Shown in pieces: positions 45,733 through 54,807 of a stretch of DNA of 64,000 nt. Below the pieces are notes generated by a model that was not told the DNA's origin, did no database searches, and was given only the letters and a program-made list of their open reading frames with translations. The position numbers were made by a program, and so were the translations under genes. The DNA is from Roseicyclus mahoneyensis (GTDB lineage Bacteria; Pseudomonadota; Alphaproteobacteria; Rhodobacterales; Rhodobacteraceae). How positions within the stretch are numbered: the stretch's first letter is position 1; each line of letters opens with the position of its first letter. The stretch is taken from positions 953,228-1,017,227 of the forward strand of contig NZ_QGGW01000001.1 in the NCBI RefSeq assembly GCF_003148775.1, read 5' to 3'.

Positions 45733-47246
45733 ACCCCGCCGTCGCGCGCCCGGGTCCAGCGGTAGATCCAGACCGGGCTGACCGCCACACCGCCTCCATC
45801 GCGCAAGACCAGCCGCAGATCGGCAAGGTCCACGCCCTCGGGTGCCAACAAGAAGGTCACGCGCGTGCCGCGCCCCTCGGGCAGCGCGAACAGGCTGGCG
45901 CCCGACACCACGCCCGCGCTGGCCGACAAATCGACGCCCAACTCCTCGCCCGTGCCCGCGAAATCCACCACGAAGCGCCGCGTGCCGGGGCGGTCATGCT
46001 CGCGCCCGCTGCGGCTTTGGCGTACAGGCAGGGCGTGACCGGCAAACGGCGCGGCCCGCGTCCATGTCAAGCGATAGGCAAAGCGATGCTCGCTGCCCGC
46101 CGCCAGCGGCGCCTCGGGCCGCCAGAAGGCCACGATATTGTCCATGAACTCGTCGCCGGTCGGGATTTCCACCAGCACCACCCCACCCCGGCCCCAATCG
46201 GTCAGCGCCTCGACATAGGCCGAAGGGCGGTCGTGATAGCGCGCCTCGCTGTCCTCAAAGTCCTCGAAATCGCGCGGCGTCTGCCACAGTCCGAACCCCG
46301 CCGGGCCGTCATCGACGAAGACCGAGGTCTCGACCCGGGCCGGGTTGGCGATGGGCCGCCACAGCGTTTCGCCCGCGCCATTGTCGATCACCAGCACATC
46401 GCTGTCATGCACGCGGGGCCGGAAATCATCCGACACGGCGGCGCGCATCGGCCCCTTGAGATACATCGAGGTCAGCGGCGCCACGCCGATATCGGCGATC
46501 TCGCGGCGCGTCAGGATCGTCACCGCAACCTCCATCACCGTATCAAGGCCCGGGCGCAGCACCATGTCCAGATGCCCCGCAAGCGAGGGGCTGTCGATCA
46601 CCGCCTCCAGCCGGACGGCATCGCCTTGGGCGGGATGAAGGCGCAGATGGGTGAAGCGGGGGAATTCCTCGGGCGCGGCGCCGCCGGTGCCCAGCGCCAC
46701 GGCGCGCGCCGACAGGCCGTAGACCATGGCCTGCCCGATGGCGCGGAAATAGCTCGCACCCTGCACCACCAGAACCTCGTCCAGCAGGTCGGGCGCGTTC
46801 AGCGGATGGCGCAGCCGCAGGCCGGAGAACCCGGCCCCGGGGGCGGTGTCGGGGATGGCATCGAAATAGCGCGCGTCGAAATCGAACAGGTCTGGCGTCA
46901 GCGGCACCGGGGCAAAGCCACCGTCCGCAGGCAGGTCGACGGTCACCGGATCGGGAAAGAACAGGCCCGGCGGCAAAAGATCGACAGCGAAACGCGGGCC
47001 ATGCGGCAAGATCGCGGCCCGTCCGGGGATCGGGCGGATGCCGCGATAGGCGTCATAGCTCAGCCCCGCAAAGGGCGGCGGCAGCATGCCAGTGCCGGGG
47101 GTGTAGGGCGTTGCCGCCAGCGCGCGCGCCGCCTCCAGCAAACTGGGCGGGGCCGCATCGGGCAAGCTGTCGGCCCGCAGGCGCAGACCCGGCGCCATCA
47201 TGACCGCGGCCAGAGCGCCCGAGATCACCAAGCGCCGGGCGATCAT
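45729..47246 (-). CDS. opgG: Periplasmic glucan biosynthesis protein OpgG/MdoG family
   Basis: This 505-residue exported protein belongs to the OpgG/OpgD family needed for osmoregulated periplasmic glucan synthesis. It has an N-terminal signal with a twin Arg (MIARRLVISGALAAVM), then the family core including LSYDAYRGIRP, FFPDPV, GASYFRAIGQAMVYGLSARA, LTSMYLKG, VHDSDVL and FWRPEAPL. The twin Arg may route it to Tat, as for OpgD, but I cannot be sure. ATG 47246 overlaps the opgH stop by four bases (ATGA), so opgH-opgG is one operon. Members of this family shape the glucan backbone after OpgH makes it. Confidence 0.92.
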   Translation of the reverse strand: MIARRLVISGALAAVMMAPGLRLRADSLPDAAPPSLLEAARALAATPYTPGTGMLPPPFAGLSYDAYRGIRPIPGRAAILPHGPRFAVDLLPPGLFFPDPVTVDLPADGGFAPVPLTPDLFDFDARYFDAIPDTAPGAGFSGLRLRHPLNAPDLLDEVLVVQGASYFRAIGQAMVYGLSARAVALGTGGAAPEEFPRFTHLRLHPAQGDAVRLEAVIDSPSLAGHLDMVLRPGLDTVMEVAVTILTRREIADIGVAPLTSMYLKGPMRAAVSDDFRPRVHDSDVLVIDNGAGETLWRPIANPARVETSVFVDDGPAGFGLWQTPRDFEDFEDSEARYHDRPSAYVEALTDWGRGGVVLVEIPTGDEFMDNIVAFWRPEAPLAAGSEHRFAYRLTWTRAAPFAGHALPVRQSRSGREHDRPGTRRFVVDFAGTGEELGVDLSASAGVVSGASLFALPEGRGTRVTFLLAPEGVDLADLRLVLRDGGGVAVSPVWIYRWTRARDGGV

Positions 47247-48817
47247 GCAACGCCGTCCAGCACGGGCACCAGCACGGGTGCGGCGACCAGCGGCAAGGCG
47301 ACGGGGACAAGCCACCAGACCGCTGCGGCCTGACCCGCCGCCACCGCCAACGCCATGAGCGCCACGCCCGTCACCGCCTCGGGCAGGCCCTTGGGCAGGG
47401 CGCGGCGGGCGGCTTTGCCCGATTTCCAGCCGCAATCGCGCCCGATCAGGACCGAGGCGACCGCCCCGCTCTGGCGCAGCATGATAAGGGGTGCGACCAG
47501 CGTCGACACCACCAGTTCGACCAACCCGGCCCGCAAGAAAACCAGCCGCCGCGCCATGCCGCGCGCCCTTACCATCCAGACCGCCAGCGCGCAGAGCTTG
47601 GGCAAGAGCAAGACCGAAACGATCAGGGCAAAGGGCAGCGGCCCGCTGACCGGGACAGCCCCGGAGCCGAACAGCGCCAGCAGCGCCAGCCAGATCGGCG
47701 CGGCCAGATAGCCCATGATGCCCGAGGCGAAATGCACCCGGCTGAGCGGATCGAGGCCGGGCTCGCCCAGAAGGCGCACATGCTGAAGGTTGCCCTGACA
47801 CCAGCGCCGGTCCCGGCGGTGAAATTCGGCGAGCGTTTGGGGCCCGTCCTCGGCGCTGCCGGCGGTGGCGGGGTCAAGCTCCACCGCCCAGCCCGCGCGC
47901 ACGATCCACGCCGCTTCGACGAAATCATGGCTCAGCGGCACGCCGCCAAAAGGCGCGGGGCCAGACAGGACCGGCAGATCGGCGGCGCTGCGAAAGGCCA
48001 CCACGCGCATGATCGCGTTATGGCCCCAATAGTTGCCCGCCTCGCCCGACCATGCCGCCATCCCGCGCCCGAAATTGGGCGAGAGAAGCCGTGCCGACAG
48101 GCGCTGGTGGCGCCCGAAGCGGCTTTGCGCGGGCACCAGCGTCATGCCCGCTTGCAACAGGCCCGTGCGCGGCCGCGTCTCGAGGCTGTGGATCAGGGCG
48201 CGGATGCGGTCCGCGCTCATCCGGCTGTCGGCATCGAGCACCATCATATAAGCGAAACGGTCGCCGTGGCTGTGCAGCCAGTCGGCGATGTTGCCGGGTT
48301 TGCGACCCGTGTTGACGGCGCGGCGGCGGTAGATCACGCGCCCATCCGCCATCAGCGGGGCCAGCGCCGCCTCCTCGGCCGCGATCTTGTCGTCACGAGA
48401 GGTGTCGGACAGCACGAAGATCTGCGCCTTGTGATGCAGCCCCAGACGGTCCAGCCCGCGCCGCAGATCGGCGAGAGCCGCAGCCAGCGGGGTCGCCTCC
48501 TCGCCACACAGCGTGACCAGCACGGCCGTGCTGCCCTGCGGCAACCAGCCTGCAGGAAGCGCCCGCACCGCGCGCGCGGGCAACAGCAGCCCCAGAACCG
48601 CTGTCGCGGCGCCACCCGAGATCCAGATCGCGCTGAGTGTCACGAGGACGAGCGCCAGACCCGAGGCAAACGTCCACTCCGTGACCGACAGCGCCACCGC
48701 CGTCACCAGCCCCCCCGCCAGCATCGCCGTCAGGGCCGCATAGGCCCATAGATGCCAGTGTCGCCCGGCAGGGCGCGGTCCGACGAACGGTCCGATATGG
48801 CTTTCGGCGAGAGACAT
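47243..48817 (-). CDS. opgH: Glucan glucosyltransferase OpgH/MdoH family
   Basis: This 524-residue inner-membrane GT2 enzyme makes linear beta-glucan from UDP-glucose for periplasmic glucans. It has two N-terminal helices (residues about 28-80), a cytoplasmic GT2 domain with VLDADSRM as the nucleotide-binding Asp-x-Asp, HDFVEAAW and RDRRWCQGNLQH (the Arg-x2-Arg-Trp site), and about five C-terminal helices. It is much shorter than the Escherichia coli protein (about 850 residues) because the long N-terminal extension is lacking, as in other Rhodobacterales. I chose ATG 48817; the frame is open to 48886. Confidence 0.92.
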   Translation of the reverse strand: MSLAESHIGPFVGPRPAGRHWHLWAYAALTAMLAGGLVTAVALSVTEWTFASGLALVLVTLSAIWISGGAATAVLGLLLPARAVRALPAGWLPQGSTAVLVTLCGEEATPLAAALADLRRGLDRLGLHHKAQIFVLSDTSRDDKIAAEEAALAPLMADGRVIYRRRAVNTGRKPGNIADWLHSHGDRFAYMMVLDADSRMSADRIRALIHSLETRPRTGLLQAGMTLVPAQSRFGRHQRLSARLLSPNFGRGMAAWSGEAGNYWGHNAIMRVVAFRSAADLPVLSGPAPFGGVPLSHDFVEAAWIVRAGWAVELDPATAGSAEDGPQTLAEFHRRDRRWCQGNLQHVRLLGEPGLDPLSRVHFASGIMGYLAAPIWLALLALFGSGAVPVSGPLPFALIVSVLLLPKLCALAVWMVRARGMARRLVFLRAGLVELVVSTLVAPLIMLRQSGAVASVLIGRDCGWKSGKAARRALPKGLPEAVTGVALMALAVAAGQAAAVWWLVPVALPLVAAPVLVPVLDGVA

Positions 48818-48918
48818 GATGGAAAGTGGCCTTTCTGGGAAAAAAACGTGCGACTCAACGCCTTTGGCGTCGCTGCGCCGCGGCATCTATCCCAAGCATT
48901 GGCGGATGCAAGGACCTC

Positions 48919-49470
48919 CTAGCGGCCTTTACCACCGACCGGCGGCCAGATGCGCGAAAACACGCCATCGCGCTTCACGATGCCGTGAAACAAGGCGGCT
49001 CCGATATGGGCGGCCAGCACGGCGACGATGGCAAGTCCCGCCCCGTAATGGATGGTCTTTGCGACCTCGGCCAGCGCGTCGGATCGCGGCACCAGCGACG
49101 GTATGCCGAGCGCATCAAGGGTCTCGATCGGAAAGCCCCCGGCCTTCACGCGGACATAGCCCGCCACAGGCAGCGTGACCATCAGCGCATAGAGCGCCAT
49201 ATGGCTCAGCCCGGCGATGCGTGCCTGCCACCCCGGAACCGTTGCAGGCAAGGGCGGTGCGGGATGGCCAAGTCGCCACGCGGCGCGCAAGACCACCAGC
49301 GCAAGCAAGGCCACGCCAATGTTCTTGTGAAAGATGAACAGCGTATTTTGCAACCCGCGGTCCAGACCCGGCTGGACCATGACCATCCCCGCCGGGATGG
49401 TCAGCAAGATGAGCAGAGCCATGACCCAGTGGATCAGGCGGGACGGCATAGAATATCGCGGTTCGCTCAT
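48919..49470 (-). CDS. Cytochrome b561-type membrane protein
   Basis: This 183-residue inner-membrane protein has four hydrophobic helices of the cytochrome b561/YceJ type. Likely haem His residues lie in SRLIHWVMALLI, FIFHKNIGVALL, GLSHMALYALMV and TIHYGAGLAIVAVLAAHIGA. It would move electrons between quinols and a periplasmic partner, and some members quench superoxide. ATG 49470 begins directly before the first helix and matches the family start MSEPRYS; the frame continues to 49638 without homology. It lies 102 bases upstream of opgH on the same strand but need not share its role. Confidence 0.88.
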   Translation of the reverse strand: MSEPRYSMPSRLIHWVMALLILLTIPAGMVMVQPGLDRGLQNTLFIFHKNIGVALLALVVLRAAWRLGHPAPPLPATVPGWQARIAGLSHMALYALMVTLPVAGYVRVKAGGFPIETLDALGIPSLVPRSDALAEVAKTIHYGAGLAIVAVLAAHIGAALFHGIVKRDGVFSRIWPPVGGKGR

Positions 49471-49573
49471 GTCGTGCTCATCCTTTGCGCAACAGCAGTT
49501 AGGGCCACCGGTCAGAGCTTCAAGGATTGTGACAGGACCTTGACAGTTGACCCGCCAAGCTAGACTCGGCTTC

Positions 49574-50320
49574 ATGGACCAGATCAATCCCGACCTTCCC
49601 CGCGTGACGCGCCGGTCGCTCGCATCCAGCCTGCGCACGCCGGGTGGTCAGCTTGTGCTGTACGGGGCTGTCGGGGCGGCTGTCGTGGGGCTTGCGGCCT
49701 TCGCGCTGGTGGGCGCGGAGGCGCGCGCCATAGGCTTGTCCTTTGCGGGCTACACGGTCGGTCTCGCCCTTGTCCTTGTCCTTTTGCGCCGCGGCTTTCC
49801 GCATGACAGCATCGGGCTGTGCAACAAGGTGACGCTGGCCCGTCTGGCGCTCACCTCGGCGCTTCTGGCGCCGCTCGCGGGAAGCGCCGCGCCTTGGGTG
49901 GTCTTTGCCATTGCCGCCCTGGCTCTGGGGCTTGACGGTCTCGACGGCTGGCTCGCGCGGCGTGACGGGCTGTCGTCCGATTTCGGCGCAAGGTTCGACA
50001 TGGAGGTGGACAGCGCGCTTGCGCTCATCCTCGCGCTCAACGCTTGGGCGGCGGGCACGGCGGGGGCCATCGTGCTGCTGATCGGGCTGCCGCGCTACGC
50101 CTTCGCGCTGGCGGCCCGCGCGCTGCCATGGCTCGACCGCGCAGCACCCGAGCGCTTCAGCCGCAAGCTGGTCTGCGTGTTGCAGATCGCCACATTGATC
50201 GCGCTGCAACTGCCGCTGGTGGCCGCAAGCGTTGCAAATCCCGTGGTGGCGCTGGTGGCGGCGGCCCTGATCTGGTCCTTCGGACGGGATATCTTGTGGC
50301 TGTGGCGGACGAAACCTTGA
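49574..50320 (+). CDS. CDP-alcohol phosphatidyltransferase family protein
   Basis: This 248-residue membrane enzyme has the complete CDP-alcohol phosphotransferase motif: Asp121-x2-Asp-Gly-x2-Ala-Arg129-x8-Gly138-x3-Asp142-x3-Asp146, spread over LDGLDGWLARRDG and GARFDMEVD. Six helices are visible. The family condenses a CDP-linked lipid or alcohol with an acceptor alcohol, for instance in phospholipid synthesis, and the acceptor here is unknown. The start is uncertain: ATG 49574 (weak ribosome site) or TTG 49547. The membrane sulfatase gene overlaps its end and an LPG-synthase-like membrane gene follows, suggesting a lipid or headgroup pathway. Confidence 0.87.
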   Translation: MDQINPDLPRVTRRSLASSLRTPGGQLVLYGAVGAAVVGLAAFALVGAEARAIGLSFAGYTVGLALVLVLLRRGFPHDSIGLCNKVTLARLALTSALLAPLAGSAAPWVVFAIAALALGLDGLDGWLARRDGLSSDFGARFDMEVDSALALILALNAWAAGTAGAIVLLIGLPRYAFALAARALPWLDRAAPERFSRKLVCVLQIATLIALQLPLVAASVANPVVALVAAALIWSFGRDILWLWRTKP

Positions 50321-51969
50321 GCGCCTTGCCGATCCGCCCTGCCCTGCGCCTGATCCTCGCCACGCTGGTCCTTCACATCTTGTTGGTTCAGCCCAATCAT
50401 CCTGCCGCGATGACATGGGGCGCGCTGGGGCTTTTCCCGCTGGAGTTGCCGGTCATCGTGCTGGGGTTGGTGGCGCTGGGGGACGGGCGCGCGGGCCAGC
50501 TCGTGCGCGGCGCGCTGGTCGCCGTGTTGATGCTGATCGCAGTGCTGAAGGCGGCGGATTTCGCCATGTTCACGGCTCTGGCGCGCGGCTTCAACCCGGT
50601 CGCTGACCTTGCGCTGATCGAGGCGGGGATGCGACTGCTGGTCGGGGCGATCGGGCCGGTGCTGACGGGGCTTGTGGGACTTGGCGCCCTGCTGGCCGTC
50701 GCAGGGGTTGCGGCAGCATTGTGGTGGGCGACCGGGGTCTGGGCGGGGGTGCGCGTCGCACGACCGTTGGCGCGCGGCGGTCTGGCCATCGCGGCGGTCC
50801 TGTCGGCGGGCGTCGCCACGGCCGAGATCGGGGGCACCATGGGCCGCTGGACCCTGCCCGCAGCGCCGCCCGGCGCGGCCTTCACTGCGCGCGTCGGGGT
50901 CGAGCGCTGGCAGATGGCGCGCGCAACGCTGGCCGACCTGCGCGCCTTCGAGGCCGCCGCCGCCGCCGACCCTTGGTCAGGCGCTGTGGGCCTGTTCGAC
51001 CAGATCGACCGCGACGTGATCGTGGTCTTTGTGGAAAGCTACGGGCGCACCAGCATGGACACGGCCCTGTACGCCGATCTGCATCGGGCGACATTGCAGG
51101 CGGGCGAGGCCGATCTGACGGCGCGCGGGCTGGCCATGGCCTCGGGGTTTGTCGCCTCGCCCACGCGGGGCGGTCAAAGCTGGCTGGCGCATGCGACCTT
51201 CGCTAACGGCCTGTGGGTCGACGGGCAGACGCGCTATGGCGCGGCGCTCGCCTCGGGGCGGCAGACGCTGTTCCATCTGGCGCAGGACGCGGGCTTCCAC
51301 ACCGCCGCGGTGATGCCGCAGATCACGCTCGACTGGCCCGAAAGCGGGCTCATGGGCTTCGACACGGTGCTGGCGGCGGCCGATCTAGGCTATGGTGGGA
51401 TGAATTTCAACTGGGTGACGATGCCCGACCAGTTCACCTTCGCCGCGATGGACAGGCTGTTGCGCGACAGGCCGCGTGATCGGTCGGGCGATAGGCACCT
51501 GTTCATCCAGATCGCCACCGGCTCGTCGCACGCGCCTTGGGTCCCGGTGCCCGAGATGGTGGATTGGGACGCCATCGGCGATGGCCGCATCTTCGACGCC
51601 ATGGCGCAGGCGGGCGATCCGCCCGATGTGGTCTGGCGCGACCGCGACAGGGTGCGCGCGCAATACCGGCTGGCGGTGGATTATGCGCTGCAAAACGTTC
51701 TGTCCTACGCCACCCGCCATGCCGAGGACCCGCCGCTGATGATCGTGTTGGGCGATCATCAGGCGGCGGGGTTCATCGCGCTCGATGACCGGCGCGACGT
51801 GCCGATCCATGTGATCGGCCCCGCGCATCTGGTGGCGCTGACGGACGGCTGGGGCCTGTCACCCGGCCTGATCCCGCGCCCCGACGCGCCGGTGACCGGG
51901 ATGGACCGGCTGCGCGACATGATCCTCGGGTCCTTCACCACCACCGTCCCTCCCGGGGCCGAGAGCTGA
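50296..51969 (+). CDS. Membrane-anchored sulfatase/phosphoethanolamine-transferase-like enzyme
   Basis: This protein of about 557 residues has four or five N-terminal helices and a C-terminal alkaline-phosphatase-superfamily domain. Metal-site elements include VIVVFVESYGRTSMD, GGQSWLAHATFANG with the likely active Ser/Thr region, ATGSSHAPW and VLGDHQAAGF. This arrangement is shared by phosphoethanolamine and phosphoglycerol transferases (OpgB/OpgE, EptA, LtaS), which decorate lipids or glucans from a phospholipid donor. The start is uncertain: GTG 50296, GTG 50302 and TTG 50317 are all in frame and all overlap the preceding gene. It may modify the nearby OpgGH glucan. Confidence 0.75.
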   Translation: MAVADETLSALPIRPALRLILATLVLHILLVQPNHPAAMTWGALGLFPLELPVIVLGLVALGDGRAGQLVRGALVAVLMLIAVLKAADFAMFTALARGFNPVADLALIEAGMRLLVGAIGPVLTGLVGLGALLAVAGVAAALWWATGVWAGVRVARPLARGGLAIAAVLSAGVATAEIGGTMGRWTLPAAPPGAAFTARVGVERWQMARATLADLRAFEAAAAADPWSGAVGLFDQIDRDVIVVFVESYGRTSMDTALYADLHRATLQAGEADLTARGLAMASGFVASPTRGGQSWLAHATFANGLWVDGQTRYGAALASGRQTLFHLAQDAGFHTAAVMPQITLDWPESGLMGFDTVLAAADLGYGGMNFNWVTMPDQFTFAAMDRLLRDRPRDRSGDRHLFIQIATGSSHAPWVPVPEMVDWDAIGDGRIFDAMAQAGDPPDVVWRDRDRVRAQYRLAVDYALQNVLSYATRHAEDPPLMIVLGDHQAAGFIALDDRRDVPIHVIGPAHLVALTDGWGLSPGLIPRPDAPVTGMDRLRDMILGSFTTTVPPGAES

Positions 51970-51972
51970 GCC

Positions 51973-52923
51973 ATGCGCCAGCGCCCGCCCATCCCCCCTG
52001 CCCTGATCCGCACCGTCCAGATCACGGTCGCGCTGGCGATGCTGGTGTGGCTCTGGCACGCCGCCGACGGGGCCGAGGCCGCGCGCAGGCTGGCAGGTGC
52101 CGATCCGCTGTGGCTGATGGCGGCGCTGCTCACCTTGAGCCTGCAGACCGTCCTGTCGGCGTTGCGCTGGCGGCTGACGGCGCGACAATTGGGCATCGTG
52201 ATTGATCGGCGGACGGCAGTGCGCGAATACTATCTGTCGCAGATCGTGAACCAGACCTTGCCCGGCGGCGTTCTGGGAGATGCGGGGCGCGCGCTCAGGG
52301 CACGCGCGCAGGCAGGGTTGCTCGCCTCGGGGCAGGCCGTGGTCTATGAACGGCTGGCCGGCCAGATCGCCATCTTCGCCGTCATGGCACTGGCGTTTGG
52401 AGCAACGCTGGCCGCGCCGGGCGGGCTCGTCTGGCCGGGCTGGCTGGTCGTGCCGGTGGCCGGCCTTGTCCTTGCCGGGCTGGCGCTGCCCGCCGTGCTG
52501 TGGCTTGCGGCGCATGTGCTGCCCGGGCGCATGGGACGGGGTCTTGGCGATCTGGGGCGCGGATTTGCGCGGGCGATGACGGGGCGGAGGGTGCTGGGGC
52601 GGCAACTGGGGCTGAGCCTTGCGATCGCCTTGGCCAATATCGCGGCTTTCGCCTTTTGCGTCCGCGCCATCGGAGCCGATCTGCCAGTCACGGATGCGCT
52701 GGCGCTGGTGCCGCTGATCTTGTTCACCATGCTCGTCCCGATCACCGTCAGCGGCTGGGGCCTGCGTGAAGGGGCGGCGGCGGCGATCTTGCCCGTCGCG
52801 GGCATCGCTGCCGCCGAAGGTCTGGCGGCCAGTGTCGCCTTCGGCCTTGTCTTTTTGGCCTCCAGCCTGCCGGGGGCCGTGGCCCTTGTGCTGTCACCCA
52901 GCGCCAGTGCAATGAAATCATGA
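51973..52923 (+). CDS. UPF0104/LPG-synthase-like multi-pass membrane protein
   Basis: This 316-residue protein has about eight helices and resembles the transmembrane half of lysyl-phosphatidylglycerol synthase (MprF). Family stretches include LRWRLTARQLGI, YYLSQIVNQTLPGGVLGDAGRALRA (in two pieces here), VYERLAGQ, VPITVSGWGLREGAAA and FGLVFLASSLPG. These proteins are thought to flip or bind phospholipids, but the aminoacyl-transferase domain of MprF is absent. It begins three bases after the sulfatase-like gene, so the CDP-alcohol, sulfatase and UPF0104 genes form one operon. Confidence 0.85.
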   Translation: MRQRPPIPPALIRTVQITVALAMLVWLWHAADGAEAARRLAGADPLWLMAALLTLSLQTVLSALRWRLTARQLGIVIDRRTAVREYYLSQIVNQTLPGGVLGDAGRALRARAQAGLLASGQAVVYERLAGQIAIFAVMALAFGATLAAPGGLVWPGWLVVPVAGLVLAGLALPAVLWLAAHVLPGRMGRGLGDLGRGFARAMTGRRVLGRQLGLSLAIALANIAAFAFCVRAIGADLPVTDALALVPLILFTMLVPITVSGWGLREGAAAAILPVAGIAAAEGLAASVAFGLVFLASSLPGAVALVLSPSASAMKS

Positions 52924-53015
52924 GCGAAAAGGGCAACCCACCGCGACGAAACGGCCCGCCGCCCTTGCCAAGCCACCCAGACACCTTAGCCTTGCCGCAC
53001 GAACAGGAGAACGAC

Positions 53016-54017
53016 ATGACCCGATATCCCACCTTCACCCGCCGTGGCCTGATGGCCACCGGTGCCGCCGGCCTTGGCGTTGCCGCCCTTGGCCTGACAC
53101 CCCGCGCCGCACGCGCGCAGAGTTCTGTCGCGCTGCAACTGTCGTGGCTGCATTCCTCGCAATTCGGCGGCAGCTACATCGCGCAATCGCGCGGCTGGTG
53201 GGCCGAAGAAGGCCTCGACGTGGCGCTCCTGCCGGGCGGGCCGAACGCGCCGGTGGAACCGCCGGTCGTGTCGGGCACCGCGCTGGTGGGCATTTCGGCG
53301 GCAGATTACACGGCCGCCGCCGTGGAACAGGGCGCGCCCTTCAAGATCCTTGGCGTCGCGATGCAGAAAAACCCCTTTGTCATCGCCTCGCTGCCCGCCA
53401 ACCCGGTCAACACGCCCGCCGACATGGTCGGCAAGCGGATCGGCATGGCATTGGCCAACACACCCGTGCTGCAGGCGCTGTGCACGCTCAACGGCGTGGA
53501 CATCGGCGGCATCGAGATCGTGCCGACGCAATATTCCGCCCAGCCCATGCTGGCCGGTGAGGTGGATTGCCTGCTGTGCTGGGAAACCGACCTGCCGGTT
53601 GCCATGGCCATCGAGGGCATCGAAAGCGTCACCATGCTGATGGCCGATTTCGGGTATGCGCTGCATTCCCAGACCTACATCGCGACCGAGGACAGTCTGG
53701 CCAACCGCCGCGCGGAATTGGTGGGCCTGATGCGGGGCGAGGTGCGCGGCTGGAACGCCTACCGCGAGGATACCGACGCCGCCGCCGCCCTGACGCTGGA
53801 GCTGTATCCCGATGCTGGTCTCGATCTGCCGACGCAGCAGATGCAGGCCGCAAGGCAGGTGCCGCTGATGTTCTCGGATCTGACGGACGCCAATGGCTTT
53901 GGCTGGTGGACCGATGACACCGTGGCCGCCAATATCGAAACCCTTGCGCTTCTCGGTCGGACGGTGACGCCCGACCTGTGGGATCGCTCCATCCTCGAAG
54001 AGGTCCATGGCGCCTGA
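53016..54017 (+). CDS. ABC transporter substrate-binding protein (NMT1/THI5-like)
   Basis: This 333-residue periplasmic protein begins with a twin-arginine signal (TRRGLMATGAAGLGVAAL, then ARAQ). The mature part has the NMT1/SsuA-type fold: LQLSWLHSSQFGGSYIAQSR, VSGTALVGISAADYTAAAVE and LAGEVDCLLCWETDLPVA. The family carries thiamine precursors, alkanesulfonates, nitrate or pyrimidines, and no residue here fixes the choice. I chose ATG 53016 because caggaga lies five bases upstream; the frame runs back into the previous gene. It overlaps the ATPase gene by 11 bases. Confidence 0.87.
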   Translation: MTRYPTFTRRGLMATGAAGLGVAALGLTPRAARAQSSVALQLSWLHSSQFGGSYIAQSRGWWAEEGLDVALLPGGPNAPVEPPVVSGTALVGISAADYTAAAVEQGAPFKILGVAMQKNPFVIASLPANPVNTPADMVGKRIGMALANTPVLQALCTLNGVDIGGIEIVPTQYSAQPMLAGEVDCLLCWETDLPVAMAIEGIESVTMLMADFGYALHSQTYIATEDSLANRRAELVGLMRGEVRGWNAYREDTDAAAALTLELYPDAGLDLPTQQMQAARQVPLMFSDLTDANGFGWWTDDTVAANIETLALLGRTVTPDLWDRSILEEVHGA

Positions 54018-54807
54018 GATCAATGGCCCCCCCGGCGTGATCTGCGCCGGGCTGGCCAAGACATGGCCGGGCGGCGTGGATGCCGTCCGGCCGACGGACA
54101 TCCAGTTTGCGGCGGGTCAGACCACCGCGCTTGTCGGGGCCTCGGGCTGCGGCAAGTCCACTTTGCTGCGCATGATCGCCGGGCTCGAGACGCCCAGCGC
54201 AGGGACCATCGAGATCGGCGGCGAGCCGCCCGCCCAGACGCTGCGAAAGGCGGGGCTGTCCGTCGCCTTTCAGGACCCCTCGCTGCTGCCGTGGCGCAGC
54301 GTGCGAGGCAATATCGAGCTGGCCCTTTCGCTTGCCCGCCGCCCAGTTGACCGCGCCGCGATCGACCAGCTGATCGCGCTGGTGGGGCTGGAGGGGTTTG
54401 CCGACACGCGGCCTGCGCAACTGTCGGGCGGCATGCGCCAGCGCGCGGCCATCGCGCGGGCCTTGGCGACCGAGCCACGGCTCTTGCTGCTCGATGAACC
54501 CTTCGGCGCGGTTGATGAGTTGACGCGCCAGCAACTGGCCCAAGACCTCCCCCGCCTGTGGGAGGCACGGGGGACGACCACGATCCTTGTCACCCATTCG
54601 GTGACCGAGGCGGTGATGCTGTCGGACCGGGTCATCGTGCTCTCGCCCCGCCCGGCCGAGGTGGTGGCGGACATCGCCATCGACCTGCCCCGCCCCCGCG
54701 CGCCCGAGGATGCGCGCAAACCGGGCTTCGCGGCCCATGTCGACGCGGTCTTTGCCGCGCTGTCGCAGGCTGGCGCCTTGCGCGACCGGCCGCTGGCCGC
54801 GCAGTGA
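54007..54807 (+). CDS. ABC transporter ATP-binding protein
   Basis: This 266-residue ATPase drives the importer encoded around it. It has the Walker A loop GASGCGKST (44-52), the Q-loop in VAFQDPSLLPWRSV, the signature LSGGMRQRAAIARAL, Walker B LLLLDEPFGAVDEL and the switch His in VTHSVTE. It belongs to the SsuB/TauB/ThiZ-like group. The start overlaps the binding-protein gene by 11 bases, and its end overlaps the permease start (GTGA), so the three proteins are probably made in step. Confidence 0.93.
   Translation: MAPEINGPPGVICAGLAKTWPGGVDAVRPTDIQFAAGQTTALVGASGCGKSTLLRMIAGLETPSAGTIEIGGEPPAQTLRKAGLSVAFQDPSLLPWRSVRGNIELALSLARRPVDRAAIDQLIALVGLEGFADTRPAQLSGGMRQRAAIARALATEPRLLLLDEPFGAVDELTRQQLAQDLPRLWEARGTTTILVTHSVTEAVMLSDRVIVLSPRPAEVVADIAIDLPRPRAPEDARKPGFAAHVDAVFAALSQAGALRDRPLAAQ

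Noticed and set aside
52924..53015. Thiamine pyrophosphate riboswitch upstream of the NMT1-type importer.
   Set aside because: The 92-base gap is too short and lacks the conserved CUGAGA and related elements.
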